A DNA stretch of 64,000 nucleotides, from positions 9,786,056 through 9,850,055 of the forward strand of contig OX940868.1 in the NCBI GenBank assembly GCA_954871525.1, in the 5' to 3' direction. The translations under genes were made by a program, and so were the position numbers. This DNA comes from Parietaria judaica. Its lineage: Eukaryota; Streptophyta; Magnoliopsida; Rosales; Urticaceae. Under the pieces are notes generated by a model that was given only the letters and a program-made list of their open reading frames with translations, did not search any database and was not told the origin of the DNA. The first letter of the stretch is position 1; the number at the start of each line of letters is the position of its first letter. Positions 51,903-63,464 of the stretch are shown piece by piece.

Positions 51903-53727
51903 CAGGGCCGGCCCAAACTCAACGGGAGCCCTAGGCGAAACATTTTTTTGGGCCCGCATAAGACGAACTATTAACAAATTATTATAATTATATGTTAAGT
52001 TTTAGATCTAATCTAGATATAAAATTTAAGGGGTTTTTTTTTTTTTTTTTAAATCTATATAAACGACAAGTAGGAAAATAAAGATTAATGCTAATTATGT
52101 CTTCTTTTTTTTTTTTTAACAGTAAATGATAGTATGAAATCTTTAAATAAAAAAGTAAAATGTGATTCTTTTTAGTTAAGGTAGATGTTATATCAGGTAT
52201 GCAATTATTTGTTATAATCTGATTTTTAATAATTCACTTTTTATTTTTATTTTGAGGCAGCGGTGGTGGTGACGATATATCAAGGACACAAATATAATCT
52301 TTATATCATAGTTCATGTAACATATTAATATCTTAGTAATAGTAAATAGTAATATATTTTGGGAAGAGAAAAAATAATCCAAGGAGCTAATGGTGGGCCC
52401 CTTTCTCATAATAGCTATCCTAATTAAAATCAATATTAAATAAAAAAACAATCAAAACGAATCAAAACGTAACAAAAAGAAAAAGTGGGCCCCAATTTTT
52501 ATTATATCAATGCAATTGATAGGGTAATTAGCGGCATAAGTGGCCAAGGTTTTCGAATTTTCTTAGGCATGATGCCAATGTCTAAAAACGACGGCAAAAG
52601 TCTCCAATGTGCACTAATCACTCTAATCACAAAATTTCATCCAACTAATTGGATGGATGTTAGTCAACTAATGATGTGGCAGTGTTGACCGCCACACGGA
52701 CAATCACATGGCATGCCACGTCATTTTTAATTTTTAATTTGTTTCCACATCATTATTTAATTAGTCGTGATATTGTTAATAAATACATAAATTTATTTCA
52801 TATTTATTTTACTTTATTAAATTATCATAAGATGTAAGTATTTAAAACTCTTAAGTAGGATAATATTTACAACTTTAGTAGTATTTTCAACAACTAACCA
52901 AAAATAAACTTATAAGTAGGATACTATTTACAACTTTAGTAGTATTTTCAACCACTACCCGAAAAATGACGGATAATAATCGAAAAGATATCTCACATAT
53001 TAATGGATATGTTTGTTATTTAAATTGTTATATCCATTACATTTTGACAACAAATACATTTGATGTAGTAATTTAGTGCTTTGTTTATCTGGGTTTGGTC
53101 ATGGTTCCAAAATAAAAATACAAAATATTTTGATTACTTATTTGGATGACACGTGGGACAGCTTAGGAAAGAGAGAAAGAGAGAAAGAGAGAGATAGAGA
53201 GAGATAGAGAGAGTGTACACGTGGCAACGTGGGAGAGGGCGAGAAAATAAGTAGTCCCCGTAAAAAAATTAAAAATAAAATAAAATAAAATAAAAAAGAC
53301 GTGGCAATTTTTTATTTATAAAAAAGACGACATGGCGTGCCACGTAGATGTCCGCGTGTCAGTCAACACTGCCACATCATCATTTGACTAATAATCATCC
53401 AATTAGTTGGATGGAATTTTGTGATTAGAGTGATTAGTGCACATTGGGGACTTTTGCCGTCGTTTTTGGTCATTGGCATCATGCCAAAGGAAATTTGAAA
53501 ATATTGGCTACTTATGCCGCTAATTACCCCAATTAATATCTTAAGTTTTCATCTTCTTCTTCTTTGAAAAGCTTTATCATACATAAACACAACTCCTCGC
53601 CTCCTCCCAAGGCCATGACGACCGACTTTCATGGCAACTTCCGGTGACCAACGAACGAAGATGGGGCCCTCTAGAGTCGGGGGCCCAAGGCGGCTGCCTC
53701 ACACGTCTTGCATGAGGGCCGGGCCTG
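51903..53727. mobile_element. non-autonomous hAT element, 1825 bp, perfect 8-bp TSD
   Basis: The ends are CAGGGCCGGCCC and the inverse of CAGGCCCGGCCC. TTTGTACT lies directly outside both (51895-51902 and 53728-53735). Terminal CAGGG and 8-bp duplications are hAT hallmarks. The interior encodes no transposase; about 1008 bp of it is a later foldback insertion. Confidence 0.88.
52522..53529. mobile_element. foldback element, 1008 bp, nested in the hAT element
   Basis: The ends are GGGTAATTAGCGGCATAAG and its inverse. The flanks CAATTGATA (52513-52521) and CAATTAATA (53530-53538) agree at eight of nine bases. The arms pair over about 200 bp (ACGACGGCAAAAGTC, CACTAATCACTCTAATCAC, CATCCAACTAATTGGATGG) around a less paired AT-rich centre with GAGA repeats (about 53173-53212). 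Confidence 0.82.
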
Positions 53728-53849
53728 TTTGTACTGTCCACAGTTTGGTAAACTTTGGCTACTTATGTCGATATTAAATCGGTTTGGCAACTTATTTGCA
53801 CACTTGGCCTAACTTTGGCAACTTTTGCCGCTATTATCCCTACAAAATG

Positions 53850-54369
53850 TCCAAAAAAAAAACACTTAAAGTTTATAAAAAATGCTCATAGTTTCAAAAA
53901 ATTATTTTGTACCCATTAATAAAATATTTTAGACTATTTTATCCGTAAGACTAATCACTTTTTCTAATTTTTGTTTTAATTAATTATTAATTATTTTAAT
54001 TTTACATTTAAAATCAGCCATTAAGACGGTTGACCCATTCATTAATTTATTACCTGAGTAATTAATTTAAAGTTCAAAGTTTATTTGTCTACCACTTTCT
54101 CATTTTCCATCGTCTGCTCCTTTTATTTTGCCATCACCCTCTCCGCTCACTTCTCGCCCTCTGACTTCCTTTTATTTCTCACTTCTCACCATCGAGATCA
54201 CCTCACCCCTCTCCGCTCGTCGTGCCGTTCCGCACCTCATCCGCACTGATCGACGCGCAATCCATCGTTGCTGAGTCCCGTCGCCTCCCGTCGTGAAGTC
54301 CTGTCGCCTCGTGCCGTCAAGTCCAGTCGCCATCACCAGATTCGGGCGGAGAGCGCGGCGGCTTCGGGC
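53850..54369. other. spacer before the RPS2 pseudogene
   Basis: AT-rich to 54060, then increasingly C-rich up to the pseudogene and perhaps its old promoter and leader. Nothing else is recognised. Confidence 0.45.
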
Positions 54370-54753
54370 ATGGCTTCGGGCGATCGTGGGCGCGGCGGCC
54401 GACGAGACCACCGTGGGCGCGGTGGCCGAAGAGACGATCGTGGGTGTGGCGGCCGAGGAGACAACCGCGGCCGCAGAGACTGTCGCCGCGGTGGTGGCCG
54501 TCGTGAAGAGGATGATAAGTTGGTCCCGGTCACAAAGTTCGGTCGCCTCGTAAAGGAGGGAAAAAACACCTCCATGGAGCAGACCTCCATCTTCGTAGGT
54601 GTAGAAACACACCCGTGCCGGCCAGAGAACCCGCTTCAAGGTCGTCATCGTCGTCAGAGACTCGGCCAGCCACGTCGGGATCAGAGTGAATAGTGCAGCA
54701 AGGAGGTGACGACTGCGATTCGCGGCGCTATCACCCTCGCCAAACTTTCACTC
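54370..54753 (+). pseudogene. RPS2: ribosomal protein uS5 (RPS2) pseudogene, exon 1 only
   Basis: The start MASGDRGRGGRRD opens the Arg/Gly-rich N-terminus of cytosolic uS5 (RPS2), followed by KLVPVTKFGRLVKEGK (54517-54564). About 40-50 residues of the family are then missing, and the frame shifts: GQRTRFKVVIVV from 54620, then CSKEVTTAIRGAITLAKLSL in a third frame (54694-54753). A good donor (GTAAGT) follows, as at an exon end, but no further exon is found downstream. Keeping a splice site suggests a DNA-level duplication rather than a retrocopy. The open frames antisense to it are by-products of its GC-rich repeats. Confidence 0.85.
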
Positions 54754-54759
54754 GTAAGT

Positions 54760-55489
54760 GTAAATCTTTTACAGTTTTTTGTACATATATTTACGGTTTT
54801 GTTATTGGTATGGGTATTAATGTTTGTATATATATTTACAGTTTTAGTATTGGTATTGGTATATATATTTACAATTTAGTAAATATATTTACGATTTCAT
54901 ATTTGTAACTACATTTACCATTACAGTTTCATATTTGTTGTTACAATTTTGTACTTATGCTTACAGATTCGTATCTATAGCTACAAAATTAACTTCGTAA
55001 AATATTTTACAAATCAATAATTAATCTAACGAATCTTCAAAGGATGATTTCTTAATAATGCTTCTGCAAAATAATATCAAACGAACAAATGAAAAGCTTC
55101 GGCTAAAAAATGGCGGAATATACTAATATATGAATTTATTTTTGAATTTGTTTTCAAATTTCAAGTCGTTTAAATAATTGAAAAATAGGGATAATTATTT
55201 GATAATTAATTATTAAAGAAAATACCATTCAGCTATCTTTGTTTGCTATATGTTTATTTTAATTTTATTCGATTAAAAAATGAATATTTATTCATTTCGA
55301 ATTTATTTTTAATTATCCTCATTAATTGACACGTTGATTTTAAAAGGAGGGGTATTATGGTCTACATTTTAGTTAGTTGGTGGTTGTCAACGTAAAAAAT
55401 AGGAATGGACAATTTTTTGAAACCTTGTACCACAAATGGACATTTACTTCATTTATCCTAGAAAATATTGACTCAAAAAATACTCAAAG
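54760..55489. other. AT-rich spacer
   Basis: It begins as the intron-like sequence after the RPS2 exon, with several degenerate TATTTACAGTTT repeats (about 54790-54960). No further uS5 exon is visible. Confidence 0.5.
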
Positions 55490-55807
55490 TGTAGGGATTA
55501 AAGTGATATAAATTAATTAAAGATTACGAATTGGATCCGTAGACCCACATGTGTTAATAACATTAATTCATATTTAGTTATAAGTTAAATATAACCTAAT
55601 AGACTTGAATTGTCTAATTATTAAAGCCCATTAAGTAATCCCGCGAATGTAGGAGGGCTCGGATATCCGGGAATTTTTTTTCTTCCCAGAGTCAGATTAG
55701 TCCGGGTCTGCCAAATGGCAGACCCGGATTAATCCGACTCCGTGTATTTTTTTTAATTTTTTCAAAAATTGTGTTTTGGTCTTTGATCTTTTAAAACGAA
55801 AACTTTA

Positions 55808-56545
55808 GGTGGCGTTTGGTTATGGTCTCCGAGACCAGTTTCTGGTTTTGGTTTCAAACAGTGTCATATTGGTTTCGCAGACCACGTTTGGTTACCAGTT
55901 GTCTCTGTTTTCTGAGACTGGTCTCGCAGACCACTGAAATTTTATTGAAGGAAAACAGAAAACGACTTGAAGTTGTTTTCTGTCTTTGGTCTTCAACTCA
56001 ATCGTACAAAATAAAACGATAATAATATATTATCATTTTATAATAGTATTTAATTATAATAATAAGGTATTAACAATGAAATTAACTTATATAATAAATT
56101 ATTAAAATCATGTTTATATAGAATTATATATTTTAATAATATTACTTTCATATTAACAAGTATACTTAAATTTTGTATATTATTAAATATTAACTTAATT
56201 ACAATGATATAAACTATTGAAACAAAATATTTACTACTTTATATATTACAATATTTAAATATGTAATTAGAGTTATGAAATATGAATAAATTTTTTATGA
56301 TAGCAAATAGTTTTTAGACGTAATATTAGTATATATTATTTTCAAATAAAACATACTTTCTTTTTAGTAACATATATTGTATTTGCATTTTTTCATTTAT
56401 ATTCGACCACAGATTAACAAAAGACTAACCAAACAGTGTTTCAAAAATCAATCTCCCAAATTGGTTTGGGAGATTAAACTCTCAGACTGGTTTCCCAAAT
56501 CAAATTGCAAAACTGATTTCCGAGACCAGTTAACCAAACGCCACC
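55808..56545. mobile_element. PIF/Harbinger-like element, 738 bp, TTA TSD
   Basis: It starts GGTGGCGTTTGGTTA and ends with the exact inverse, TAACCAAACGCCACC. TTA flanks both sides. A three-base TTA/TAA duplication and a GGCGTTTGGTT-type terminus are the PIF/Harbinger (Tourist) signature. No transposase is encoded. It lies inside the hAT element. Confidence 0.8.
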
Positions 56546-56799
56546 TTAGACTTTTGTTTTTGGGTTTTAGAGGGTTTAAATTTCAAATTATACTTTAACG
56601 GTTTTAACGGGTTTGAAATTCAAATTTAAAATTTTATATATGATAAACATAGAGAGAAATAATGGGCCTCGTTAAGACCTCTCAGAGTCCCCCAAACGGG
56701 TGCGGCTCGGGCGAGGAAAGAGCGGCCTAAGGTTTTTATTAATATAATAGAGCAAATACAAAATATAACGTACAATTACAAACAGATTACTCCGGGTTC

Positions 56800-59220
56800 A
56801 CCATATTAAGCTCGTTGAAATAGTCTAACAACTCGTTGTCTATCATTTGATTATAAAAAAATAGTCTCTCAAACATTAAGCTCGTTGAAATAGTCTAACA
56901 TCTCGCGAGCCACCAATGATAAAACCGGGTACGCAAGACGATTTACGTGCTACCATTCAATTATGTCGAGGTCTTCATTGAGATACGGTGCCGGTGGAAG
57001 GCTACAAAAGACGTCGTACTCGTTGATTCTTCGGCGGTTTTCTATTCGGGGACGACAACCTCCGGAACTAGTGCTTACTCCGCTATGTTGTGGCGCCGGA
57101 CTTGACACCGTTGCTTATCCTCCGTGCCCGCCGGTACGGGTTATGTGTAAGACACCCGATGCGACGAAACATAAGGCGCTCCGGGTGCGTTGGTCGGGGG
57201 CGGTGTCGGGACAGTTTTCCGTTTCTCCTTGTTGCTCCATGTCCTCATAACACTTCATCTCGTACTCCTTGTAAAGAAGCCTCATCTTCAATTCTGCGTC
57301 TTGATAGTCTTCATCAAGGTATGGATCTCCCATCAGTTGTTGCATCATCGCCAAGATCGCCAGTAATTTACCGAGGTTTAATGTAGAATCTATGATTTTA
57401 GCCGCGCAAAACAAAAATGGAATATGTTTCCCATAAACCCTAATTTTTTCAATCATCGGTGTCAAAACATTTGCAAATAAAGGGTTTTATTTTGCTTTAT
57501 CAAAATGAACAATAATATAAAAAATGCAAGCTAAAGCTAAATGAGATGTAGGTTGGTAAACATGAGATAAAGTAACAGTAATAGTATAAAAAAGGATAGA
57601 AAAGCCTGGAATTGGATAGCCATTATCCAATCGGATCCATTGAGGTAGTCGTCCACGTGTCTGTGCTCTTGTCTGTTGACCCGGTTCGTAACTAGCTCCT
57701 TGTACGGTATGACCGCCTCCAACATCAAGTAGGTAGAGTTCCACCGGATAGGCATATCCAGAGAGAACACTTGCTTCGCTTTGTGATTTTCCCTGCAATA
57801 TTCTAACCAAGATTCCGTGCGCATAGTAGGTGATCGTAATTATATAATGGCACTCCTAATTCTATCTATGCTTGGAAAAATAATATTTAACCACGCTTGA
57901 ACTATCAAATTGATAATATGGCATGCACATCTTTGATGAAAAAAATCGGCCCTAAATTATCAAGACTATCCTTTAACGCATCAACGGTTATGTTGTGGGG
58001 GATAGCATTATCTAATGTAATTGAAACTACCCTATTGCTAAGGTTCCAAAATGACAACACATTCAATATAGCCTCGGCAATGTTTACCCCGGTATACCTA
58101 ACACGCATCTGTTTAAATCCTAAAATACGCTTTTCTAATATTCAATCATCGTTAATAAAATGAGCTACAACGGAAATATAATCATCATTAGCGTGACCTT
58201 TCAAACGATAATTGGAAAATTGAATAGTTGAAATAATTTGTCTAGCTCAATTCTTTGTTCATTATAAAATTGAATAGTTGTCTCTCTAGTTACATGACGC
58301 GAGACATACCAGTAGTTTATCAGGGCGATGAAGGCTAAAAACTCGTTCAAACCATCTCCCTCTGAAAACGATATCGGTTAACCATCGCGTATGATAAATC
58401 TAGCGAGAGCTTTCCTATTAATGAGATCAGATAAGCGACTTACCTCCTCCACTTTCTTACGCTTTCGGCATACTTCGGCGTGGGCTTTGAGGTACGATGT
58501 GCCTTAATTTTTTGGATCGGCCGGCTTTATTTCTATGCAACTTTGACATTTTCCGAATCTTTCCTCTTTTCCTGTTGTTGGATTAGGAATATAAAGCGGA
58601 CTAAAGTCATTTCGCCATACCGGAGACGTTAGGCTCTTCATCTTTCTCGGCGTTGGCTTTGAGGTACGATGTGCCCGGTTTGCCGGTGGCGGACGAATAG
58701 GAGGCCGACCACGACCTCGAATCGGTGGCGGCAGTGGTAAAATTTCTTTAACTTCGTCACCCACTTCGTCCTACTCCTCTCCCTCCTCTTCGTCATCGTT
58801 TTCATCATCGTCCCCGCCTTTGGGATCTTTGTAATTCGAATCGTCCTCTCTTACCTAGTGCATGTTCATCGATCCCGAATCGTCACAGTTTTGGCAATGT
58901 TGGTTTTGGGCATCGTACGCCTCTTGCTCGCTCGACCATTCAGAAATATTACCGGTAGCATTTTGAAGGAAGTTAGTAAAACCACCAAATTGTTTACCAT
59001 AAGTTTATGGAACAACCGCATTGGGATGAATATGTGGCGATAATAGACTAGAGGAACCCGGAGCATTTTGTTGGTAAACACCGCCATAATATGTATGTTG
59101 TATTTGTTGTTGTACCAGAGTTGAATGTCGAATACTATTAACGGATTCGGTTTCGGAACCGGCCCGTCCTCTTCCTCGAAGATCATTTCGGCCTCGAGAA
59201 CGGTTATCGAAACTAGACAT
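56800..59220 (-). pseudogene. hAT transposase with BED finger, heavily broken
   Basis: It begins at MSSFDNRSRGRNDLRGRG (59220), an Arg/Gly-rich start. An acidic stretch follows (about 58780-58830, DDDENDDEEEGEE). The BED-type finger is SPVWRNDFSPLYIPNP..RFGKCQSC (about 58640-58540), followed by TSYLKAHAEVCRKRKK, which supplies its His and Cys ligands after an in-frame TAA. Then come the core pieces GVNIAEAILNVLSFWNL (58108-57905), LDMPIRWNSTYLML (about 57770-57720) and LFCAAKIIDSTLNLGKLL (about 57410-57360). The hATC end is only partly recognisable down to about 56800. Several stops and frameshifts make it inactive. The order and orientation fit the element that encloses it. Confidence 0.85.
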
Positions 59221-61677
59221 TATAACTAAATTAAACTATATTATAACTAAACTATATAATATAATAGATATTATGATAATAATATTGCAATAATAACTAA
59301 ACAAGTAACAAAATTATAAGAGTATAATATAATTATAAGATAACAAAATTATAGCCTAAAATCGGATTTTTTGAGAGCTTGGGCGAGTTGAGAGAGTATG
59401 AGATGAAGAGAAGGTGTTGTGTGAAAAAATGAGGGAGAAGTGTGATTTTTATAGGAAAAATGGAGAGAATCGAGTAAGTAGGTATAATTAATACCCAACG
59501 GTAAAAAACAGGGAGTCATTTATGCAATTGCAGAAAAAAAATTGGGGCACGCGAGAGAGCTGTTGGGCAACAACTCTATCATCGTGGCCGTCCACACGGA
59601 AGATCGCACTCAAAACAAAGAACCGTTGTGATTTTTTTCATAAAATTGTTGTACCCGGATTAATCCGGGTCCGTATTTTTGTCGGACCCGGATATCTGGA
59701 TCCGTAAAAAAATGGAGGGTTCGGGCTAATCTGGCCCTCCTAAATTTACATGATTACCATTAAGTCATAAGCTTAAGTCTATATATATATATATATGACA
59801 TGATAATTAGCATGTAATTAAGGTTTCCCAAACCTTAAAATTAGAGAGATTTTGACCTCCCCTTAGCCAAGAGAGATTGAAACCCTCATTCCTCATCCCG
59901 AGGAAGTCTTACGCTGTCACCTAATTGGTGATGAGGAACTAATATCCCGAGCGGCAATTTTCGGTCACGTGGCGTATAGTTCCTAGAGACGTGGTGGACT
60001 ATGTAGAGACTCGAATCTTCACGGAGCGAGTGCGATCACGGCGGCAACATAAATAATGGCAACATGGAAGAGCAAGGCGACGACACTGTTTTCTCCAGCA
60101 ACGACTCAGAGATCCAGGATCGCTGCGAAAGTTACCGTTTCCATTGAGAGTTATTCTCACATGTTAGATTTTAATTATAACGTAATTATCTAAATCATAT
60201 ATTTCAAGATAATCTGTATTTTCGCTTCCGGAGATGAGAACCGCCTAAAATAACTTAGCAACAATATCATAGTTAACTAATAATTCGGTTGAATTGAATT
60301 TTTAGTGTAGAATAGTTTTTTAAAATTTATTAGAGATTCAAATTTTAAGTGAGAGTTCTTTTATATATTAGTTGGAATTTTCGCGATCAGCCTGACAACA
60401 TTGGTATGACGGTAGCGCAATTTGGCCGAGCCGCCATCCCCCTCCCCTAGCAGAGGTATGCCACATTCCGCCGTCAGAGAGGGGGCAAAACATTAGAGCT
60501 TGCGAGCTAGGGTTTCTGTGTGGACAATTTGGCCTATAATGTTCCAGGCCCATTCCACGCGCTAGTGGGAGGCCCATGGTCTGGGTTGATCCAACAAACC
60601 TAGATGACATCTCTTGTTAAACTCAATGTAGTATCAATGTATAGTCGTGTAACATTGATAATTGATATCATGATCGACTTTTGTATAATGCTATGTTAAA
60701 AATTGAAGTGGTAAGATAACTATAAAATTCACAGTAATAAGGTTGTTATAAGCAAATTCAGCTTATACAAAGTTACAAACACATTAAGAAATCAAATTGA
60801 TGTTTTGACTAATTTTTGTGTTATTTCATGTATTTTGAATTCAAGTAATTATCACTAATCAAGTAAAGAACTAAAAATATAAATTAAAAAAATTAAAAAT
60901 TAATTTTTTTCAAAAAATATAAACTAAATTTATTTTTTCAAAAAATAAAATAAAAAAAAGTTTGGGTATTTTTGCCGTTAATGGCCACGCGGCGGACGTT
61001 AATGGAGTAGTTAACGTTTTTGTGCAAATGTCATGGTCAACGCAAATTCGGTACTTTTGCCGTCACTTTTAAAATTTGGTACACAAGAGGCACGTTGACC
61101 AATGTTTAGGTATTTATGCCGTAATTTACCCATTTTTCAAATATTTCTATTAACTGATACCTAAACAACTATGTGCTCATCTAATTAAAATAAAAGTATA
61201 TAAATTTTCTCTAATTTGAATTCGGCGAAAAAATATCAGTTCACATACGTTGACTATCAGTACTTTTCCGCCATCGGACTCGTGCCTCAGTTGATCCAAA
61301 TTTATGTACTTTTATCCGCAATTAGAATATTTGTATTATCACCACCACGACCACAAGATTCTACTGGGTAACTTCAAAGCTTGTTAACAATTTGATAAAA
61401 CAAGAAGAGTAACTGATTGTCCAGCTTGAAATCTTTCTACATGAGGGAAATTGTTTGGTCACAATAAGTTAAATGTGCATACTTATTAAGTCCATAGGAT
61501 TATAAACTCTACCAGAAGGCCAATTTATTGATATATAAACCTAAGTTAAATGTGAAAGATTTTACTGCACAAACCGTTCCTACGAAATAGAGGCTCGGTT
61601 CTCTGTGAGACTCGGACCGGAGCACAAATACAGTGGCTTCAAACAACACACGTCACGATAGCATAAGACGATGGATT

Positions 61678-61802
61678 CGACCAAATCGTCTTATAGGGTG
61701 ATTACGATTCATGAAATATTATTTTCTTCAATCAATAAAACCGACCAAATCGTCTAGGGTGATTACAATTCATGAAACATTATTTTCTTCAATCAATAAA
61801 AC
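61678..61802. repeat. tandem duplication, unit about 62 bp
   Basis: Two head-to-tail copies start CGACCAAATCGTCT and contain ATTATTTTCTTCAATCAATA. The first has three extra bases (TTA) and there are two or three substitutions. Confidence 0.85.
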
Positions 61803-62460
61803 CGCCAGAATCGTGCTCGGTAACTTTCCCGAAGATTTTCTGCACTTCCGGATCCGCGGGTATGCGCAGGAAACGAATATATATATTTAATTTGTTAGCA
61901 CGTGAAAAAAGGTTGATTTAGGAAGTTACTATTAAATTTTTTGACATTCACATAGTAAGAAAATAGTGCAAGCTCTGAATATTGAACTGCTCTAAAACAG
62001 ATTTACAAATTTAACATTACCTTCTTGATGAATATATTCTCCAAATAAAAGCAGATTCCAACAAATCAATAACTTAGTTGTATTTTGTCCCATTTGCTGG
62101 TAAAAATTAAGGACAAAATCAAGAGACTAGTATCATTAACAATCATTTAGCATTAACCTTTCTTCTTTGCCTGGTTTTTTAGTAATTGGTAACTGACAAA
62201 AAGTACAATAGAGTAATATGTTGTACGCAGCTTAACATACATGATAATCATATTGAGACAATCTGCTATTATGCATAAAGTAGAGGAGACATTAGTGCTT
62301 AAAAATAAAATATAAGTGCCAAACAATACCGACGAGCAAATATAAGGGAACCAAACTTGCTTGACTTAATGGTATATCCACTACAAGACTCTTCAAAAAA
62401 TCGTGACACAAAAATTGCGATATTTGTAATTAAAAAAAGTTGCAAGTTGAACCCTAACTT

Positions 62461-62596
62461 GTTGTAGTTTCACATGCGCGTAGTCAGTGGAGCATGCGGT
62501 CATTAGTGCTAGCTTGTTCTAGTTTCACATGCGCGTAGTCAGTGGCGAATGCGGTCATTAGTGCTAGCTTGTTCTAGTTTCACATACGCTTAGTCA
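62461..62596. repeat. tandem repeat, unit 55 bp, about 2.5 copies
   Basis: Copies start at 62461, 62516 and 62571 (partial). Each contains AGTTTCACATGCGCGTAGTC, and the complete ones end CATTAGTGCTAGCTT. Differences between full copies are few. Confidence 0.9.
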
Positions 62597-63464
62597 AATT
62601 TGTGAAGAGCATCAACATTTAAAGAACATAACGACACTTTCCAAAAAGTAAAAAGAAAAAAAAGCACAAACAAGTTAACACGAAAAAAAATAAAAAAAAT
62701 TGTTGAACACTAGATTACAAGAGGTCCAAAGCTTGGATCAATTTAATGTCATTATGTGTATCATATATACATAATTATATATAATGTTGGATTTAGGATA
62801 ATAGGGCCAATCTAGTCTTTTTTAGATTCATGATCCCATGTGCTATTTCTTCGTTGGGGTAAGGGACGTCAGATTTTTATGAGTATTTCTATTTTTTATG
62901 GCCAACGTATCCACACTGGATAATCTGACTCAGGACTTCATTACGTTGATTTGATAGCTTCCACACATAATTAAGCATTTCTGAAAAGAAAAAGAAAAAA
63001 ACATAGCCCATGCCCCCATATCATTTTACAAAATGTTGAGCTTCTGTGGTTTTTCGACAAGTATTTGCCGGTAAACCGCTTATCAGCATTGGCCGGTTAT
63101 ATATATATGGTTATACAACGCATATAGCATCTTGAAGTGAAAAACAAATATTTAGTGATAAGGGTAATTTAGCCCGGAAATAAAAACTAGGGCGAAAAAT
63201 GGACTTTGAAGGACTAATATGTAAAAACGGAAATATCCTGTATACCGTGAATTCCGACCAACAAAGAACAGCTAATTTATGAACTCAAACCTCTTCATTT
63301 CAGAGAACTGCCTATGATATATAGCTATTAAAATAAATTGGATATCGAAGGCTCTGCTTTCAGAATATGAATGTCCCGGGCCGTTCAAACTGAATTTCAG
63401 GAAGAGACGGGAATAACTTTTCCCTCAGAACCGAACCGCCCCAATCAAGAATTGCAGATAAACA

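Larger units (their letters stand above)
51745..53840. mobile_element. foldback element (263 bp) split by a hAT element
   Basis: The outer ends are GGGATAATACCGGCAAAAG and CTTTTGCCGCTATTATCCC-like sequence. The flanks TAGAAAATA and TACAAAATG agree at seven of nine bases. Without the insert at 51903-53727 and one 8-bp duplication, 263 bp remain and match the outer palindrome of the 30512 element (GTGTGCAAATAAGTGGCC, CATCCATTTCATGTCAACGC). Confidence 0.75.
55636..59756 (-). mobile_element. hAT element, 4121 bp, perfect 8-bp TSD
   Basis: CCATTAAG flanks both ends (55628-55635 and 59757-59764). The termini TAATC..AATGTAGGAGGGC and, inverted, TAATC..AATTTAGGAGGGC match at about 18 of 23 positions. 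Near each end is a strong palindrome: a 48-bp hairpin with a 4-base loop at 55691-55738 and CCCGGATTAATCCGGG at 59654-59669. Broken transposase lies inside on the minus strand, and a Harbinger-like insertion sits at 55808-56545. Confidence 0.85.
55490..60262. mobile_element. diverged LTR split by a hAT element
   Basis: Sequence on both sides of the hAT insertion resembles the solo LTR at 41949-42572: TTAATTCATA and AAGCCCATTAAG before it, and GAGATTTTGACCTCC, TTTTCGGTCA and GACGTGGTGGAC after it. The end near 60262 (TTAGCAACA) resembles an LTR end. No target duplication was found, so the limits are approximate. Confidence 0.4.
60263..63464. other. intergenic with small repeats
   Basis: No gene is supportable. 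A right-hand foldback terminus (GGTATTTATGCCGTAATTTACCC, 61109-61131) with related sequence from about 60962 looks like a truncated member of the foldback family. Two tandem-repeat arrays are listed separately. The last few hundred bases are probably the 3' untranslated region of the edge gene. Confidence 0.5.

Noticed and set aside
54172..54648. 158-codon Ala/Ser/Thr-rich minus-strand frame
   Set aside because: Antisense of the Arg/Gly-coding repeats of the RPS2 pseudogene; no recognisable protein.
61678..62596. Repeat arrays considered as CRISPR-like
   Set aside because: They are plain head-to-tail tandem duplications without unique spacers, in a plant nuclear context.
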